A stretch of DNA of 64,000 bases from Marasmius tenuissimus (Eukaryota > Basidiomycota > Agaricomycetes > Agaricales > Marasmiaceae): the NCBI GenBank assembly GCA_029532415.1, contig JAQOTA010000033.1, forward strand, positions 682,001 through 746,000, in the 5' to 3' direction. Below, in pieces: positions 60,050 to 64,000 of this stretch. Position numbers and translations under genes: made by a program. The notes beneath the pieces were generated by a model, which worked only from the letters and a program-made list of their open reading frames with translations, was not told where the DNA came from and did not search any database. Positions within the stretch are counted from its first letter, which is position 1. Each line of letters opens with the position of its first letter.

Positions 60050-61919
60050 TATGGTCCAGTCTAGTGCCGCCGAGGTAATGAGTGAGCTGGTCGATAATGA
60101 GATTGATAAACGAAGACCGGCAATCAACTCAAAAGACTCGGAGAAGTAGGAACGGAAGCATACCACTTCTACCCAACAGAAATAGTCATTCCCCGGCCCT
60201 CGCAAGTTTGACACTCGAACAAAGGGTCCAGGTCCGCTGGGGCGTCGACCATCGCGATACCACACAATCCCATCATCTGCATGGCATATTCTGTCGCTCC
60301 TACATGTATCTCCATAGCGTCTGCGTCCCAAGGGTGTAAACGTTCTGAAAACAACCAAGAAACCGGTTTGAAGGTGTTATGATACTTAGAGTAACCCCAA
60401 CGAGGCGGCGGAGGATCACGGATGGGGCTAGACGTGCACCAGTGAAGGTAAACCGAACGGCCCCAGAGGGCGAGGCAGCAGTGCTTGCATCTGAAGACAA
60501 TGGTAGATATGTCGGAATATGATTTCCGGTGCGAGTTTGTGGTGTTGAACCATCGGATGATGGTTTGGAGTTGGGGATCTATGGTGAGGGATAGACATCG
60601 CCTTGTCGCGTCTTGAATGTTTACTCGTGAGACCAGAGTGAATAAGCCTTCCGAAGAAAAACTTCCGTACTGTTTTTGTCAAGAAATTGCCTCCTCCTCA
60701 ATACATGACTGAACGAGAATTGCCAGTAAGACTCTTGAATCTCAACCTCTGTCCATCCATCTGCTTGCAGCCGAGACCGAATAATGATGAATGCAAGATA
60801 GGGTATCACAAGGGAAGTTGTAGATTGAAAGCAGCATGAGTACCTTAGGAAACGTCCCCTACAAACAAACATCATTCCACCACTTGTTCATATCGCCGGC
60901 GAGCTACGCTGGATGAGGTCAAGGACTGGCAGCCCGACCACTCTAACGTTCACCTTTTCGAGTTTGGAAAGACTTTTATGCCCGCCATTGCGTTCCCATT
61001 CTCTGAGTTTATCAGGCTCATGCTTTGATTGTTCATAGACACGGAGACACCTGTCCACCATCGAACGTATATAGAGTCTGGACTGGCGTTGGACTCAATG
61101 CAGATGTCAGTCGGTACCGAACCCAAAAACAGATCGTTGATTGACTCACGACGAAAGGGAATGATCCTCTCTACCAATTTCTTCGTATATCGATCGAGCT
61201 TAGGTCTGCCTTCGAGTATCTTAGCTAGCGGAGAAAACTTGTCAAATCGGGATAAATTCTGTGGGATGATCTGATTGGGAATCGGAACGTACATCTTGGT
61301 CGTGCATGCATCATGACGGACGAGTTTGTAACTCCAAACTATTTCATTACCTTCGCAAATTTCTCCGCATACATGGCACCTCAAATCAAAAACGAGTGTA
61401 GCAAACTCTGCTTCACTGAGGAAGGAGGTGGGGATTGGAGGTGGGGAAGGAACAATATTCCGGAGAACATGATTCCATGCCTTTTTGCTGCCTGGTGTAG
61501 GAGGGTGCAGGAGACCGGAGGAATGGACACAACTCTCCCGTCGTTCGTGCGAGTTGAAGGAGGTCGGAAGGTTCTGGGTAGGCTAAGATCTTTTGAAGTC
61601 AGTTTTGAAACCAGACTCGCACCGATATTAAGTCCCAATTACCTCAAGTACTCTAGAGGCATTTCTAGCACGAAACGATCCAGAAATGATAAGTTTTGTT
61701 GAACTTGACGTGGGTGCTCGAGGTCGTCGGTGTACTGGGCTTTTTTGAGCAATTTTGCAGCCTTCGATGACTTGACTTGTTTCGAGCCATTTTTCGGGTT
61801 AAGATGTGCGTATCTTGAGAGCATTTTCGCAGACTGACTTTGGGGGGACTGCGTGGTGGCGGATCAGTTGAAAGGATCGGGATTCGGTCCAGTGCCTTCC
61901 AAAACCAGGCCCAGTTCAC
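60050..61919 (-). pseudogene. F-box protein gene or pseudogene, unit E
   Basis: The minus strand starts near 61824 (MLSRYAHLNPKNGSKQ), then NLSFLDRFVLEMPLEYL with a good donor (AG/GTAATT), and PSDLLQLARTTGELCPFLRS as the second half of the F-box, but the joining phase does not restore a frame. Next come FATLVFDLRCHVCGEICEGN, SRLQADGWTEVEIQES and, near 60640, RVNIQDATRRCLSLTIDPQL and TIIRWFNTT. It is better preserved than the unit B copy. The C-x2-C pair (CHVCG) is a family feature that may bind zinc. Probably a recently decayed SCF adaptor; an alternative splice could still rescue it. Confidence 0.65.
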
Positions 61920-62213
61920 GTGCTATCACGTCCCACGAGCATGATGACAACTTCTGAAGTAGGGTTGAGTGAAAAACTCCCCGCGAGTTCTTGACCGGCT
62001 TTTTCACCGGTGTCGTCCATATTCCGAGATAAGATGCGAGGAACGAGTTTCTTATCAGAGGATAAGATTATAGCGGAAGATGAGCGCCTGACAGGCGTTT
62101 AGCGCTCTGCGTCTAAACGACGCGTTGACACGTTTGCCTTCTGCGCTCATCTTCCCGCTCGCTGCTCGTTCACCTGTCCTTCTTTTCGCGATTTCTCTCC
62201 ACATATCTCGAAC

Positions 62214-63638
62214 ATGACACAAGATCAAGACGACTTACCCTCGGTTCTGCAACAACGGGCTTTGCTAGTCAAGAAAAACTCCCTTACCAACCCGGATAGG
62301 CAACATCGCACGCATGCAGTCCCACAACTTGTCGAACTCATGGAGAGGGTACCTCTTGAAGCTAAGGTCGAAAAGAATTACGTTATTGAGGTCTCGAATA
62401 TCGCGAGAAAGGAGAAGGACATCGAATTCCTCAAGAAGACCGACGTTGCTAGCATTTGACCCGGGTCACCTCAGCAATCAGAATGGACGTATACGGAAGA
62501 CCAGGAGAAGACACTGAGAACCAGAGAGTGTTACGACAGGTTGAAGAAATGGTTATCAATGAGCAAGATAGCGGAGATAGAGGAGGACATGCAGAAGGCA
62601 ATGGAGAAGGATACGTCAACTAACCCCAGTTCCCGCAATACTGACACTGCGAGTAAAGGGACAGAGTCAGTATCAGCACCAGACGTAGTTGAACGAACGC
62701 GAGACGATACGGTCGCAAGGGCCCCGACATTCCCTGACTTCCTCTTCAACTATGCTAACTATGCACATACAGCCCCCATCTCGTTGGGTCTCTTTACCCG
62801 GGAAAATCTGGAGTTCATTAACAGCAAACAACACCTGCTTCACTTCGATAAGAAACCAGTACCCGGCATCAAAGGTAGTGTTCGGGTTCTCGAAATGGAC
62901 AAGCTGATCAAGCTTTGTGGTATCGTCACGGACGGTCTTGAGGGACTCACCTTCTCGGGATGGTCCTCAGCAGTCGACAACTGGCTAGCTTTCGAGAAGC
63001 TCAGAGAGGTGAAGGCGAGTAAACCGCTGCACGCTATTTGGGCTGAGAAGCATGTCGAAGCTTTCGAGGCGATCCCCGACAAGGAGGCGACCTATTCCGT
63101 CTGGAAGGTTGAAGAGCAGAGGTTGCGGGAGGAACGTTACGCGTTCACCTACGCGTTCGATAAGCAGGACTATCTGCGGGCGCAGGATAGGATCGCGTCG
63201 GACTACAAAAACGACAAGAGGTTTGCGGACCTGGAGGAGCATCTTAAGGACGACCGAGAGGCGAAGAGGAGACGGAGCACTAACGATTACAGAGGACGGC
63301 CAAGTGAACCGTCAAAGCCCTTTTCCTCCGGCAGCCGGGACAACAAACCTCGAGTCCCGTGCTGCCTCGTCTGCTGCACCCGAGGTCATCGCTCCGATCA
63401 TCACGATTCCTCTCACCCCTCCCCGCTATGGGTCAAGCTTGACGGGTCGAAAATTATCCACCCGACAAACAGGAAGCCTATATGCGTCAACTGGAACATC
63501 CACGGCAGTAAGTGCAGAGAAGGATGTTCTTTCGAGCACCTCTGCACCTTCTGCGGTTGTGCCGACCATCATGCCTTCTCCTGGACCTGCAAAGAGAAAC
63601 CGGCAGGCGACGCCAGACCAGCTCCCGAACGAAAATGA
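62214..63638 (+). pseudogene. DIRS-like Gag with one in-frame TGA
   Basis: One frame from ATG at 62214 to TGA at 63638, 474 codons, interrupted only by TGA at 62457-62459; the reading continues SPQQSEWTYTEDQEKTLRTR in the same frame. The middle (NYAHTAPISLGLFTRENLEF, then SVWKVEEQRLREERYAFTYA) is helical capsid-like. The C-terminus has PICVNWNIHGSKCREGCSFE followed by HLCTFCGCADHHAFSWTC, a CCCH finger and a C-x2-C-x4-H-x4-C knuckle-like motif. I know this pairing from Agaricomycete retroelements. The TGA is either an inactivating mutation or a readthrough stop. Confidence 0.75.
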
Positions 63639-64000
63639 ATCTTCTTTCGACCTCGATAAACTCTTTCGCACCATTGCTTGTCCACCCAAACTCTCATATG
63701 CCGACTTGTCTTCCTACGTCTTACCCCGCTTGTCTACCTCCGATAACCCAGAATTCCATGAAATCTATGACAGAATTGTTACCCCGTATGACGCTGATGC
63801 TTTTGAGGGCCTTCTTGCCAAACACAACCTCACAACTTCCTATCCTCTCCTGACCCATAACCTACGCTGCGGCTTCCCACTTGGCCGTATGGAACCCGTA
63901 CCTCATACCATTATCATTCGGAACCATCCCTCATGCTTTCAATATCCTGAAGTGGTTGATGAATACATCAGGAATGAGGTTGCTGATGGGAGATTCTCTG
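63571..64000 (+). CDS. DIRS-like pol N-terminus (partial)
   Basis: The ATG at 63571 opens a frame (+1 relative to gag) that overlaps the last 68 bases of gag and stays open to the window end: MPSPGPAKRNRQATPDQ, then ESSFDLDKLFRTIACPPKLS. YPLLTHNLRCGFPLGRMEPV and TIIIRNHPSCFQYPEVVDEY are the segment that precedes the reverse transcriptase palm in DIRS-like elements. The catalytic motifs lie beyond the edge, so activity cannot be judged. Start choice rests on the first ATG of the open frame and the overlap typical of such elements. Confidence 0.65.
   Translation, partial: MPSPGPAKRNRQATPDQLPNENESSFDLDKLFRTIACPPKLSYADLSSYVLPRLSTSDNPEFHEIYDRIVTPYDADAFEGLLAKHNLTTSYPLLTHNLRCGFPLGRMEPVPHTIIIRNHPSCFQYPEVVDEYIRNEVADGRFS

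Larger units (their letters stand above)
42411..61935 (+). repeat. Composite segmental duplication, copy 2 (units D+E)
   Basis: The counterpart of 14886-37470. After subtracting the solo LTR (570 bp), the long-inverted-repeat element (3.8 kb) and the TA-flanked MITE (367 bp), the stretch from the left margin to the end of the seven-helix region is about 4.8 kb in D, the same as in A. B and E stay in register at an offset of about 24.2-24.4 kb over 8.4 kb. Confidence 0.8.
61970..64000 (+). mobile_element. DIRS-like (tyrosine-recombinase type) retroelement, truncated by the window edge
   Basis: Two overlapping ORFs in different frames: a Gag-like protein ending in zinc fingers and a second protein whose N-terminus matches the lead-in of DIRS-type reverse transcriptases. 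The 5' flank holds short palindromes (GCGCCTGACAGGCGT near 62086 and paired CTTATC/GATAAG around 62050). The left limit is a guess, placed just after similarity to unit B ends. The recombinase, if present, is outside the window. Confidence 0.6.

Noticed and set aside
63512..63853. 113-codon plus-strand frame at the gag/pol overlap
   Set aside because: It is the third frame; the pol reading from 63571 carries the recognisable motifs and remains open to the edge.

Overview
The window is nuclear DNA of a filamentous fungus, most likely a mushroom-forming basidiomycete (Agaricomycetes). The evidence is short 45-65 bp GT-AG introns in almost every gene, F-box proteins with the core PIRTLPPEIL, an Agaricomycete-type seven-helix membrane protein family with the tail motif GIAPALI(I/M)VR, and Copia and DIRS-like retroelements. 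No rRNA, CRISPR array or bacterial-style operon is present.

Positions 1-13.7 kb are ordinary gene space. On the minus strand lie a partial protein resembling the MYND-finger group, an intronless F-box protein (2926-4644), and a small secreted Gly/His/Tyr-rich protein with two Lys-Arg sites (5248-6068). A ten-exon membrane protein (8781-10527, plus) is a distant relative of the family expanded further on. Three intron-containing tRNA-Thr(AGT) genes stand in tandem (10753-11439). A nine-exon AIF/AMID-type FAD oxidoreductase with an 11-nt micro-exon follows (11629-13702, minus).

From about 14.9 to 61.9 kb the DNA is a large array of segmental duplications. The basic unit is a plus-strand seven-helix gene, preceded by a conserved poorly coding block and followed by a decayed minus-strand F-box gene. 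There are five units (A, B, C, D, E) with genes at 17712, 33613, 40530, 50048 and 57811. A+B and D+E are two copies of the same composite block; C sits between them beside a partly inverted fragment. Genes A, C, D and E read as intact over ten exons with the same intron positions. B has an in-frame stop, and E has lost the ancestral stop codon.

Because the units are homologous, an empty copy is available for most insertions, so transposon ends can be read to the base. They are a 196-bp foldback element in A, a 5.9-kb Copia element between A and B whose reverse transcriptase is split by a hAT-like MITE, two copies of a 570-bp solo LTR, a 3.8-kb element with ~365-bp inverted repeats carrying a decayed coiled-coil gene, and a 367-bp TA-flanked MITE in D. 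The window ends inside a DIRS-like retroelement (gag 62214-63638, pol from 63571).

The best candidate for something new is the co-duplicated pairing of seven-helix genes with F-box genes, together with the long-inverted-repeat element. Function of the seven-helix family is unknown to me and none is claimed.
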